From positions 1 to 64,000 of the forward strand of contig CAYMEV010000008.1 in NCBI GenBank assembly GCA_964389675.1: a DNA stretch of 64,000 nt, read 5' to 3'. Shown piece by piece: positions 27,055-35,637 of the stretch. Position 1 is the first letter of the stretch, and every line of letters starts with the position of its first letter. Both the position numbers and the translations under genes were made by a program. The notes beneath the pieces were generated by a model. The model saw only the letters and a program-made list of their open reading frames with translations. It was not told the origin of the DNA and searched no databases. The DNA is from CAYMEV01 sp964389675 [NCBI: uncultured Candidatus Sumerlaeota bacterium] (GTDB lineage Bacteria; CAYMEV01).

Positions 27055-29469
27055 CTATTTCAGAACCGCCATTGCATCAGCATCACCGTATGCGGCAATG
27101 TTTTCCCATGAAGAAGCGGATGTTATTCTCAAATATACACTGCCTGACGAGGTCTCGCATGCAATAATATCATCCTTATCACCGCCGGTGAACCTGCCTG
27201 AAATTATCCTCTTTAGCGGAGCAATTACCAGTGTTGACCACCCTTTTGCCTCATAGGAATAAAAGTATGTTCTCTGCATATATGTAAAAATTACCTCTGC
27301 TCCTCCAGTACCGGATATATCCCCGGTACCTATATCATGCCCCGTATCCGGCCACCCGCAGGTAATCCGGCTGAACTGCAGTCCTTTGCCATCCGGGTTT
27401 TTTGATACCCAGATGCTGTTTTTGCTGAATTCATTCCTTATGTCAAAACAGGGATATTTTTCTCCTGGATCCCGGAAGTATTCTGCTTTATCAGGTATAT
27501 ACCTTACAAGATATATGCCGTAATTCTCAAATTCAACAGCCATTTCATCATAGCCGTCCCCTGTAATATCATCAGCCACAGCCTGTGATGCACTTACTGA
27601 TGCAATGTTTGAAAATCCTGAGGCATTAAAATCATAGAGGAATAAACCATCATACCCGTTGAATACTACAATCAGCTCATCTATTCCGTTTTCGTCCCTG
27701 TCAATATTGCCCGCAGAAAGCAAATCAGCATACATACTGCTGACTGAAGACCAGATACCCCCGAATATCCACCTCCTTATGCCTGTACCCTGCATTGATG
27801 CAACTACCTGGACCGGGCTTTCAGAAGATGCCTTTGCCAGAGTAAAGGTATTGCATCCTGCCTCATCACCTGTAATATTTATCCACTGTGCCTGTAAGAT
27901 ATTATAATACCAGAGCCCGTAGCCCGGGAAAAGGGAGACTATCTCAAGATTACCGTCATCTGAGATATCTCCTGCCTCCATATGTGAAGCCGATATATTA
28001 TCCAGTATTTTCTCCCAGCTTGAGCCCTTCATGCTTATGCCTCTGCTTTTCGACCCGTCATATGACCATACCCATATGCCCTTCAGAGATGGTTCAGCAA
28101 GGCTTATTACTGCAGATTCCGAGACTCCTGACTGGATCTCATATGCACCAATATCAACAGCCCCTGATATATTCCTCTCAGATGCTGTGCCAGGCATTTC
28201 AACACTGCCATTCGGAGGCATATAAAGGGGCTGGGGAAGGGGGTCTGGAAATTCAAACCCAGGAAGGCTCTCTGTAGGCAGGGTCCCTGCATTGACAAGA
28301 GCACTTGTTTCTGAGGGATATAGATCTCCCCCGGCAAGGTCCATAAAATCCGGATCATCTCCTGTTATTGTCCCTGAGATCCCTGCCGGTATCTCCTGTG
28401 TTCCTGTCTTTACCCAGTTATTCTCGCCTGATATGACCTCATATCCTGCTACCCAGTCAGCCTCTACAGTCCTTTTGAAAAGGACTGTATTGTCCGGATT
28501 ATAGAAGACATTGTTCTGTATCTCAACAGATTCAAGGGCATCAAATATCCTGAAAACAGCAGATGTCCCGCATATTATCGTATTATTCAAAAACCTGTAA
28601 CGGCCCTGGCTCTCCCCTGTCCCGTCTCCTCCGATACGGGTTACAAAAAAATCAGGGTTGTTGCCGGCGGCAGTCTGCTTCTTTATAAGGACATTACCGA
28701 CAACATCGCTGTCTTCCCTTGCCAGGCCCTGGTCCCCCCCGCAGGCATTGTAATCAGCGCCTATCAGCTCAAGCTCATGGTAATATGCGCCCTCTACCCA
28801 GTTATAATATATCTCGTTCCTTTCTGCCCTGCTCTTTACATTATTACCGCCTGAAGCATCATGTATATAACAGTGCTGCATCCTGAAAACACTGCCGGGA
28901 TTATTTACCTCATCTGTCGCCATATATATCTGGTGTTTGCTTGAACCATCCCCGCAGTATGCAACCTCAGTATATTCAATCAGTATGCTTCCGGATCCCT
29001 CATCTGCACCCAGGATACCATGGGTACAGTCATGGACATAGCAGTCCCTTATTGTAAGGTCCCTTGCCTGATGGAATATGCCCCTGCTTGTCCCACCTGT
29101 TATCTCAAATCCTTCAAACACATAATGGTGCCCGCCTTCTGCTGTATTATAAGGCCATGGAGTTGCAAATGTAACCACATTTGTACCACCTGAAATGATA
29201 GGCCTGTTCCCGTTTATCCTTATCCCTGTTATATAAATCTTATCATTTTCATTGCCTGCCCTTTCAAAAATGACATCCCCGGGATATGTGCTGTCCCCGT
29301 CAACTTCAACGACATCGCCTGGATTAAGAAGGTCCGACACTTCCTGGAGTGTCTTGTAATACCTTTCAGGGCCCACCTGGTAGGTAACTGAAAAGGACCT
29401 CAGATTAAAACAAAAAAGCAGTAAAGGAACCATAAATGCAAGAATAATAGCAGGTTTTACAATCTTCAT
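27055..29469 (-). CDS. Secreted parallel beta-helix protein with Asp-rich repeat C-terminal module
   Basis: An 804-residue exported protein with signal peptide about 1-30 (KPAIILAFMVPLLLFCF). Residues about 30-445 are a parallel beta-helix starting with QVGPERYYKTLQEV...PGDVVEVDGDS and continuing with rungs such as DLTIRDCYVHDCTHGI. Residues about 453-804 are the same module as residues 707-1054 of the protein at 3550-6714. It opens AVISLAEP and carries Asp-loop repeats (GDISDDG, NIDRDENG, DITGDGYDE) like FG-GAP/VCBS beta-propeller blades that bind calcium. The module therefore appears to be a mobile surface or adhesion unit fitted to different front ends. Confidence 0.8.
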   Translation of the reverse strand: MKIVKPAIILAFMVPLLLFCFNLRSFSVTYQVGPERYYKTLQEVSDLLNPGDVVEVDGDSTYPGDVIFERAGNENDKIYITGIRINGNRPIISGGTNVVTFATPWPYNTAEGGHHYVFEGFEITGGTSRGIFHQARDLTIRDCYVHDCTHGILGADEGSGSILIEYTEVAYCGDGSSKHQIYMATDEVNNPGSVFRMQHCYIHDASGGNNVKSRAERNEIYYNWVEGAYYHELELIGADYNACGGDQGLAREDSDVVGNVLIKKQTAAGNNPDFFVTRIGGDGTGESQGRYRFLNNTIICGTSAVFRIFDALESVEIQNNVFYNPDNTVLFKRTVEADWVAGYEVISGENNWVKTGTQEIPAGISGTITGDDPDFMDLAGGDLYPSETSALVNAGTLPTESLPGFEFPDPLPQPLYMPPNGSVEMPGTASERNISGAVDIGAYEIQSGVSESAVISLAEPSLKGIWVWSYDGSKSRGISMKGSSWEKILDNISASHMEAGDISDDGNLEIVSLFPGYGLWYYNILQAQWINITGDEAGCNTFTLAKASSESPVQVVASMQGTGIRRWIFGGIWSSVSSMYADLLSAGNIDRDENGIDELIVVFNGYDGLFLYDFNASGFSNIASVSASQAVADDITGDGYDEMAVEFENYGIYLVRYIPDKAEYFRDPGEKYPCFDIRNEFSKNSIWVSKNPDGKGLQFSRITCGWPDTGHDIGTGDISGTGGAEVIFTYMQRTYFYSYEAKGWSTLVIAPLKRIISGRFTGGDKDDIIACETSSGSVYLRITSASSWENIAAYGDADAMAVLK

Positions 29470-29646
29470 CTTCTTCTCCTGAATAAATTATTCATAAAAT
29501 TAAGTATTGATATTATACCATGATTTTTATGAATTACAATACCGCTCTCTGCTTAATCTTTAGAAGTAAATGATAGCACATTATTCTTATATTATCATTC
29601 CAGACAGATTCATGTATAGACAAAAAAATACATCTACCTAATAGCA

Positions 29647-30663
29647 TCACTTCCCGAATTCACATGCCGGGAATGTGCATAATTTACAGTTCCTGCAGTA
29701 GCCTCCGTGAGCAAGGCTTTTTATATCCTTTTTTGATAATTTTTCACCGGCAAGAAGCCTGGGGACAACAATATCAAAGATGGTCCTCTCTGAGTATATC
29801 ATGCATCCCGGAAGGCCGATCACAGGTACATCCCCAATATATGCAAGCAGGAACATTGCCCCCGGGAGTACACAGGCACCATAGCTTATTATATCTGCCC
29901 CTGCAGTTTCTATTGCTTTTGGAGTCACATCGTCAGGGTCCACTGACATGCCTCCGGTCACGCATATCATTTCAGCCCCTTCACTGTAAAGCTGTCTTAT
30001 ATGGCGGACTATCATGCTCTCATCATCATCAGATATAACCTGTTTATACACATGACTTCCGAGCTCTGTAAACTTTCGGGCCAGAACAGGGCCGAAACTG
30101 TCCTCTATCACGCCCTCATAGACTTCACTCCCTGTAATGACAGCGCCTATTCTCATCCTCTTTAGAGGAAGCACTTTCATAAGAGGGCCGGTTTTCAGAA
30201 TATTTTCAGCATCAGAAATAATTTTATCCTCTGCAGACAGGGGGATTATCCTTGTTCCTGCAAGTTTCTGCCCCTTTTTGACGACCTGGTCTGTATGTAT
30301 GGTCGCAAACATTATCTCATCAGGGGCTATTAGCCTGTTCAGCTGATCAACATCAATCTTCAGAAGCCCGTCATATTCAGCAATAAACTCCATCTTGCCT
30401 TCCCCGGGCCCTGTAAAGCTGATACCCCTTCCTGCGGATGCCTTTGCTATTCTTATTGCCGCCTCATCCTCATGGATGCCGTTGGATGTATTTTCCCGTA
30501 TATAGACATATTTTTTGCCCATTGATAACATCAGTGGGATATCTTCTTCTTTTATAATATGCCCCCTTTTAAACCTCGGCCCCTTGTACTCACCTGGTAT
30601 TATACGGGTAATGTCATGTGCAAGCGTCTTTCCGACCGCTTTTCTTATCTCAAGAAGCTTCAT
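29647..30663 (-). CDS. Molybdopterin-binding protein (MoeA/MogA-type domain) with Cys4 tail
   Basis: A 338-residue protein. Its middle and C-terminal half is a molybdopterin-binding domain of the MogA/MoeA type: RIGAVITGSEVYEG, VTGGMSVDPDDVTP, and a final GLPGCMIY strand. The N-terminal part (HDITRIIPGEYKGPRFKRGH) looks like the MoeA-type substrate loop. The last 16 residues carry Cys323, Cys326, Cys329 and Cys334, which could bind an Fe-S cluster or zinc. The start ATG overlaps the stop of the upstream nucleotidyltransferase gene (TAATG), so they are translationally coupled. With the Mo hydroxylase across the divergent promoter, it probably helps load the molybdenum cofactor into that enzyme. 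Confidence 0.75.
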   Translation of the reverse strand: MKLLEIRKAVGKTLAHDITRIIPGEYKGPRFKRGHIIKEEDIPLMLSMGKKYVYIRENTSNGIHEDEAAIRIAKASAGRGISFTGPGEGKMEFIAEYDGLLKIDVDQLNRLIAPDEIMFATIHTDQVVKKGQKLAGTRIIPLSAEDKIISDAENILKTGPLMKVLPLKRMRIGAVITGSEVYEGVIEDSFGPVLARKFTELGSHVYKQVISDDDESMIVRHIRQLYSEGAEMICVTGGMSVDPDDVTPKAIETAGADIISYGACVLPGAMFLLAYIGDVPVIGLPGCMIYSERTIFDIVVPRLLAGEKLSKKDIKSLAHGGYCRNCKLCTFPACEFGK

Positions 30664-31883
30664 TATTCTCCTCCAAAATCAACATCAATAACAGAAAAAC
30701 CCTTTTTACAGGCAAAAAGGTGATCTTTAAGCTCTATGCCATAAACAGCACACATCATAACAATTATATTCCTCCTGTGAGTGACCACTATTATATCCCT
30801 TTTATTCTGTCCGGCCCTGCAGTATTTTTTTATTATATCCAGCAGTTTCATACTGCATCTGTACTGGAGATCATAAAAGTTTTCACCCTTACCGCCTGCC
30901 CTGTGTATCAAAGGGTTCTTTACCATCAAGGAGTATTCTTCAGGGTGTATTCTTTTTAATTCATCAGGGGGCATGCCATCCCATTCCCCTAAGCTGATAT
31001 CCCTGAATTCGGGCAGTATGATCACCGGCACTTCTGCCTCCATTCCTGAGGCTTTTAAATTATCTGCTAAAATATCAGAAATACTGCGGGCTCTTTTTGC
31101 ATCACTTGAATAAATTACAGCATCATTAAACCTGTATTCCCAAGGTTTCTTCAGAACTGTCAACGCCTGAGCCCTTTGAGATCGAGGGCCTGATAATGCA
31201 CTTTTTTCATCCAGGTCTGGATTATCAGCATTTACAAAGAATATTCTGCCGGAAAAATCAAAAGCCTCCTGTTCACTTTCATGATCAAGGATATTCCTGT
31301 ATGCCTCAGGTGTGTTCATATCAAGGATAACAGCATCATCAGGCATTTCCAGCCTGATCAGAGAACCTGAATAGTCGTACCTGTCAATGACAGGCTTTAT
31401 GCCCCCTTCCCCATTATATAAGGCTATCTCTCTGAAATACTTTTTCGGTATCCAGAGGGGATGGCCTTTTCTCCCCATATAGCAGGCAACTATGAATTTA
31501 TCCCTGTTTTTACACGCACTTAAATACATATAGCTTATATGCTCTCTGGATATAAGGGGATAATCTGCTGGCAAAAGGAAAACACCTTCAGCATCAGTAT
31601 CAGAAAAATAGATAATACCAGCCTGTATGGAGGTGAACATACCCTCATCAAACCTTTCATTATAGACGCATACAGCCCTGCTGCCAATATGGTTTTCCAG
31701 CAGCTTTCCTCTGTATCCTGTAATTACTGCAGGATATACTCCTGATTGATGAAATTCTTCGATCAGCCTGTCAACCAGGCATTCCCCCCCCACTTTCATA
31801 AGGGGCTTGAAATTACCCATCCTCCTTGAATATCCTGCAGCCAGGATTATCGCCCCGGCTCTTCTATTTTCAATAGCAGCCAT
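30663..31883 (-). CDS. MobA/MocA-like nucleotidyltransferase fused to a degenerate histidine-phosphatase domain
   Basis: A 406-residue protein. The N-terminal half (about 8-205) is a MobA/MocA-like NTP transferase: AIILAAGYSRRMG...KPLM, with LPADYPLIS as the metal-binding part. It would attach CMP or GMP to molybdopterin for the Mo hydroxylase family. The C-terminal half follows the histidine-phosphatase (phosphoglycerate-mutase-like) layout: YSSDAKRARS, EFRDISLGEWDG and VVTHRRN. The first motif, normally RHG with the catalytic His, here reads VNADN, so phosphatase activity is doubtful. The same two-domain layout occurs in DVU_1551-type proteins. The gene is coupled to the downstream MPT-binding gene. 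Confidence 0.8.
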   Translation of the reverse strand: MAAIENRRAGAIILAAGYSRRMGNFKPLMKVGGECLVDRLIEEFHQSGVYPAVITGYRGKLLENHIGSRAVCVYNERFDEGMFTSIQAGIIYFSDTDAEGVFLLPADYPLISREHISYMYLSACKNRDKFIVACYMGRKGHPLWIPKKYFREIALYNGEGGIKPVIDRYDYSGSLIRLEMPDDAVILDMNTPEAYRNILDHESEQEAFDFSGRIFFVNADNPDLDEKSALSGPRSQRAQALTVLKKPWEYRFNDAVIYSSDAKRARSISDILADNLKASGMEAEVPVIILPEFRDISLGEWDGMPPDELKRIHPEEYSLMVKNPLIHRAGGKGENFYDLQYRCSMKLLDIIKKYCRAGQNKRDIIVVTHRRNIIVMMCAVYGIELKDHLFACKKGFSVIDVDFGGE

Positions 31884-32070
31884 TTTTAATATCTTCTTTA
31901 GAAAGTATTTTATTTGGAAAAATTAGATATATTAAAGCCTGTTTCAAGATATGACTTCCTTCAAGAACAAGGATACTCAAAAAAGCCTGGCTTGCAAAAA
32001 ATATCGCAAATAAAATAAACATGGAATATACAGGAATAATACCTGCAAAAATATTAGACTTTTGTCCCAT
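31870..32070 (-). CDS. Doubtful small membrane protein
   Basis: A 66-codon frame with one strong hydrophobic stretch (YSMFILFAIFFASQAFLSILVL), overlapping the start of the nucleotidyltransferase gene by 14 bases. No ribosome site is visible and the sequence is AT-rich, so a hydrophobic product could arise by chance. It also lies where the divergent promoter is expected. Kept only because of the overlap. Confidence 0.2.
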   Translation of the reverse strand: MGQKSNIFAGIIPVYSMFILFAIFFASQAFLSILVLEGSHILKQALIYLIFPNKILSKEDIKNGCY

Positions 32071-32161
32071 TACAATTTATATTTTCTTATATGATATGCT
32101 TGTATAAAGGCTTTTTGCAGTCAGGACAAGTATACAGCATGAGTATTACGGGGGTATAATC

Positions 32162-35100
32162 ATGAACAATCTTGAATTTCTGGTGCCATTTCTTTATTTA
32201 TCTGGAATTCTGATTATTTTAAATTATTTCAGACAGGTATCTTCAGATATATCAGTTTCTTTTACCACTAATAAGGCCTTTATTATAAGCTTTGCAGTCT
32301 TTTTTTCCTTATTTTTTACAGGCTTCAGCCGCCATTTTTTATTTCTTTTTATCCTCTTATGTTTATCTTCACTTCTTCAGGTGCCAAAGCCCTGCAGCAG
32401 ATATCTTCGAAAATACTCTATTTTCCCTGTTCTTATATTATCCATACTATTATATCACGGATTTATAAGCACGATTATCAGACAATCAGAACCATTATCA
32501 GCTTCTTTTCCCCTTAACCTGCAATTATGCCTGCTTGCCTTTTCTTCTGTAATATTCAGGCTTAACGGTAAAACAGTCAGTAGCAATAAGCCTGGAGGCT
32601 CAAGGCTTATTGATGTCTTAAGGGATGAATTCAGCCTTACCGGTACCAAGGAAGGTTGCGGGACCGGTGCATGCGGAAGCTGTTCAGTCCTTCTTGATGG
32701 CCGGGCTGTAAACTCATGCCAGATAAGCCTTGATAGATTATCAGGGCATGAAATCACAACCATTGAAGGCCTTAAGGATTATCCCCTCACAGAGGCTATT
32801 CATACAGCCCTGAAAAAGGCTTCTGCTCCCCAATGCGGATTCTGCACGCCAGCAATGATAATAAGGATGTATGCCCTGCTTTCCTCAAACCCAAGCCCGG
32901 ACAGAAGCGATGTGGCAAAAGCCTTAAAGCCTGTTTTGTGCAGATGCACAGGGTATGAACAGTATGTAGAAGCTGCCCTGCTGGCATCTAAAATTATGAT
33001 GGATGAACAGATCGATGATGATTTTTCGATAATCAATATCAGCCAGGGAGAGATAACAGGCAAGTCCTCCAGGCTTCTCTATGTGGGGCATCCAGCTGTC
33101 CGCCGGCACATAGACGATATTATGACCGGGAATGCTCTTTTTACTGATGATTATAGACAGAAGGACATGATCTACGGGGCTGTTGTAGCATCGCCGTATC
33201 CATCTGCATTGATCCGCTCAATTGATTCTTCAGGGCTTAAAGGAAAGAAGGGCTTCATAAGGGTTCTCACAGCCCGCGATGTTCCGGGGAAGAATAATTA
33301 CGGCAAGATGATCCGCGACAGGGAAATGCTCTGCAGTGACAGGGCCAGAATGGCAGGAGACCCGGTAGCAGTTGTTCTTGCAGAGACAGAAGAGCAGGCA
33401 CGCTCTCTGGCGCTGAACCTGAAAGTGGATTATGAGATCCTTGAACCTGTCCTCAATGTTAAAGATGCTTTGCTTCCCGATGCACCGCGTATACATCCGG
33501 ATGGCAACCTCCTGGCAGAACAGAATGTACTGAAAGGCGACCCTGACAGCTTTTTTACCGGAAATTTCCCTGTAATGGAGGGTAGATACAGTACAAGCAG
33601 GGTTGAACAATGCCCAATAGAGCTTGAGAGTACGATATCTTACTGGGATAATGATATACTGACAGTAATTGCTCCTACCCAGCATGTGTTTTTTGACCGG
33701 CTTAATATTGCAAGGGTACTTGGGCTTGACTCTGAAAAGGTCAGGGTGATCCAGCCTCATGTAGGCGGGGCTTTCGGAAAGCGTGAAGATATACATACTC
33801 AGCTCTTTTCAGCTCTTGCATGCTACCTGACGCACAGGCCTGCAAAGGTCAGGTTCAACCGGTCAGAATCATTGGCTCAGACAAGCAAGAGGCATCCCTT
33901 CTCAATCAGAATAAAGACAGCATACGAACCGGACACCGGGAGGGTCCTTGCCCATGATATCAGTATTAATGCCGATGCAGGCGCATATGCATCATGGAGC
34001 AAAAATATCCTTAGAAAGGCTGCAGTTCATTCCTGCGGCCCCTATGAAACAGGCCATATCAGGGTAAAGGCCCGCGCAGTGTATACAAACAACCCTGTGT
34101 CAGGAGCAATGCGCGGTTTCGGAGCGCCCCAGGTGGCATTTGCAATTGAAAGCCACATGGACCGCCTGGCTGAAGCATGCGGAATTACCCCTGCGGAGAT
34201 CAGGTCAAGAAACTATCTTAAGAAGAATTCCCTGACAATAACAGGCCAGAAGCTTCTTTTTGATGTACCTGTTCAGGCCTCACTGAATGCTGTAATGGAG
34301 AAAGCTTCAGGCATTAGCATCATAACTTCAGCTGACAGGGCTGATGACAGTTTCTATTACGGTACAGGCATAGCTTCATGCTGTTATGGCATAGGGTTCG
34401 GCGCAGGCATACGGGATAGCGGGAATGCAGTTATTGAATGCACCTGGGATGGAATATTTGAGCTGAAGACAGGTGTAGTGGATTACGGCCAGGGCGCAGG
34501 AACCATCAGCTGTCAGATAGCAGCTGAGGTCCTCGGTATCCCCTTGGATTCCATAAGCATACAACAGCCGGATACCCACAAAACACCCAACAGCGGTTCA
34601 ACAGTGGCATCCAGGCAGACTTTCATTACAGGTAATGCTATTCTGCTTGCATCCAGGGACCTGAGGGATAAAATGCTTGGCTTTGCCGGAAAGCATCTGG
34701 GAATCAGGCCGGAGTCACTGAAATTCAATAATGAAGGTCTCATCTCCATGGATGGATCATCCGGGTTATCCTTTAAGGAACTCCACAGGTTAGCAGCTGA
34801 AAGAGGTCTTGAACTGAAAGGCAAAGGCGAATTTAAGGGCCATGAATATACAGGTATGCTTGACCCTGAAACAGGCCAGGGAAAGGCATATTACCCGTAT
34901 ACCTACGGCACTCAATGGGCGCATGTCTCCGTAAACTCAAAAACCGGTGAAGTAAAGGTCCTGGACATGATCGCCTGCCACTATATTGGTAAGGCGATAA
35001 ACCCCCGTTTCGTAAAGGGGCAGATATACGGATCGATCTGTATGGGAATAGGCTATGCCCTGAAAGAAAAGATAAGCCTTGATCACGGCAGGGTCAGGGA

Positions 35101-35347
35101 ACAGTCCATGAATGAACTTCACCTTATCAGGGCTGATGAAATGCCCAAAGTCCATATCATACTCCTTGAAGACGGTATATTCCCCGGGCCCTTCGGAGCA
35201 GTCGGCATAGGCGAGCCTCCGCTCATCCCCACAGCACCCGCAATTGCAAATGCAATCTATGATGCAACAGGCTACCGTGCAGGATCCCTGCCTGTCACAC
35301 CTGATAAGATACTCAATTATCTTAAGAAGAAAAATATGGCCAATTAA
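32162..35347 (+). CDS. Membrane-anchored molybdenum hydroxylase (aldehyde oxidoreductase / xanthine dehydrogenase family, two [2Fe-2S] + Mo domain)
   Basis: A 1061-residue enzyme. Residues about 131-290 hold two [2Fe-2S] clusters: Cys166/171/174/186 (plant-type) and Cys225/228/260/262 (helical). The Mo domain (about 305-1055) has the substrate and cofactor loops (GGAFGKRED, GAMRGFGAPQ, SGSTVASRQTF) and the conserved GIGEPP with Glu1018, the catalytic base. There is no FAD domain, as in Mop-type aldehyde oxidoreductases, which have about 900 residues. The surprise is the N-terminus: residues 1-130 form three or four hydrophobic helices with no in-frame start nearer to the Fe-S domain. The ATG at 32162 has GGGGGT 8 bases upstream. 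It is divergent from the two Mo-cofactor genes. Confidence 0.85.
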   Translation: MNNLEFLVPFLYLSGILIILNYFRQVSSDISVSFTTNKAFIISFAVFFSLFFTGFSRHFLFLFILLCLSSLLQVPKPCSRYLRKYSIFPVLILSILLYHGFISTIIRQSEPLSASFPLNLQLCLLAFSSVIFRLNGKTVSSNKPGGSRLIDVLRDEFSLTGTKEGCGTGACGSCSVLLDGRAVNSCQISLDRLSGHEITTIEGLKDYPLTEAIHTALKKASAPQCGFCTPAMIIRMYALLSSNPSPDRSDVAKALKPVLCRCTGYEQYVEAALLASKIMMDEQIDDDFSIINISQGEITGKSSRLLYVGHPAVRRHIDDIMTGNALFTDDYRQKDMIYGAVVASPYPSALIRSIDSSGLKGKKGFIRVLTARDVPGKNNYGKMIRDREMLCSDRARMAGDPVAVVLAETEEQARSLALNLKVDYEILEPVLNVKDALLPDAPRIHPDGNLLAEQNVLKGDPDSFFTGNFPVMEGRYSTSRVEQCPIELESTISYWDNDILTVIAPTQHVFFDRLNIARVLGLDSEKVRVIQPHVGGAFGKREDIHTQLFSALACYLTHRPAKVRFNRSESLAQTSKRHPFSIRIKTAYEPDTGRVLAHDISINADAGAYASWSKNILRKAAVHSCGPYETGHIRVKARAVYTNNPVSGAMRGFGAPQVAFAIESHMDRLAEACGITPAEIRSRNYLKKNSLTITGQKLLFDVPVQASLNAVMEKASGISIITSADRADDSFYYGTGIASCCYGIGFGAGIRDSGNAVIECTWDGIFELKTGVVDYGQGAGTISCQIAAEVLGIPLDSISIQQPDTHKTPNSGSTVASRQTFITGNAILLASRDLRDKMLGFAGKHLGIRPESLKFNNEGLISMDGSSGLSFKELHRLAAERGLELKGKGEFKGHEYTGMLDPETGQGKAYYPYTYGTQWAHVSVNSKTGEVKVLDMIACHYIGKAINPRFVKGQIYGSICMGIGYALKEKISLDHGRVREQSMNELHLIRADEMPKVHIILLEDGIFPGPFGAVGIGEPPLIPTAPAIANAIYDATGYRAGSLPVTPDKILNYLKKKNMAN
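35281..35338 (+). repeat. 58-bp direct repeat, copy A (3' end of the Mo hydroxylase gene)
   Basis: This stretch, inside the last codons of the hydroxylase gene, is repeated at 37069-37126 with 56 of 58 bases equal. The copy lies just past the DUF4143 ATPase gene. Read in frame, the distant copy also encodes LPVTPDKILNYLKKK and ends in its own stop after MI. Confidence 0.9.
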
Positions 35348-35408
35348 ATATTGCATAAGTATCATCTGTCAATTCATTGGGGGGGGTATAAAGGTTATTT
35401 TGACAGGG

Positions 35409-35434
35409 GATCTTTTTAAAAGGCTAAAAAGATC
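35409..35434 (+). terminator. Possible terminator after the Mo hydroxylase gene
   Basis: GATCTTTTT (35409-35417) and AAAAAGATC (35426-35434) form a perfect 9-bp stem with an 8-base loop, 62 bases after the stop of the hydroxylase gene. There is no long T run after it, but the A/T arms supply runs on both strands, so it could work in either direction. Confidence 0.4.
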
Positions 35435-35542
35435 TGTAATTCTAAAATACACAGATAAGAAAATAAGCTTTATGGTAAATCATATAAAATAATTCATAGT
35501 TCCAATATAAATAAATGTAATATAATTAAAAAAGATATTGCC

Positions 35543-35620
35543 CTTACATTATTACAAAATAATACAATAATTGGGTTGACATTATTACATAATTATGCAA
35601 TAATTGGGTTGACATTATTA
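35543..35620 (+). promoter_or_regulatory. 33-bp tandem repeats with promoter boxes and palindromes, before the DUF4143 ATPase gene
   Basis: A 33-base unit starts at 35547, 35580 and 35613 (the third is partial). Each full unit ends in GGGTTGA, so TTGACA appears at 35576-35581 and 35609-35614. TTGACA at 35576 is followed after exactly 17 bases by AATAAT (35599-35604), a near-consensus sigma-70 promoter. One repeat upstream, CTTACA (35543-35548) has the same spacing to AATAAT (35566-35571). The 24 bases at 35581-35604 are a palindrome with one mismatched pair (ATTATT.CATAATTATG.AATAAT), as expected for a dimeric repressor site inside the promoter. Transcription would start near 35611, giving a leader of about 27 bases. 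Confidence 0.65.
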
Positions 35621-35637
35621 CAAGGCTGGGATGAAAC

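Noticed and set aside
32071-32161. Possible molybdenum-cofactor riboswitch between the divergent Mo genes
   Set aside because: Only about 90 bases, AT-rich, without the paired conserved segments expected of that riboswitch.
33230-33796. 188-residue minus-strand frame inside the Mo hydroxylase gene
   Set aside because: It is a shadow of the conserved sense frame.
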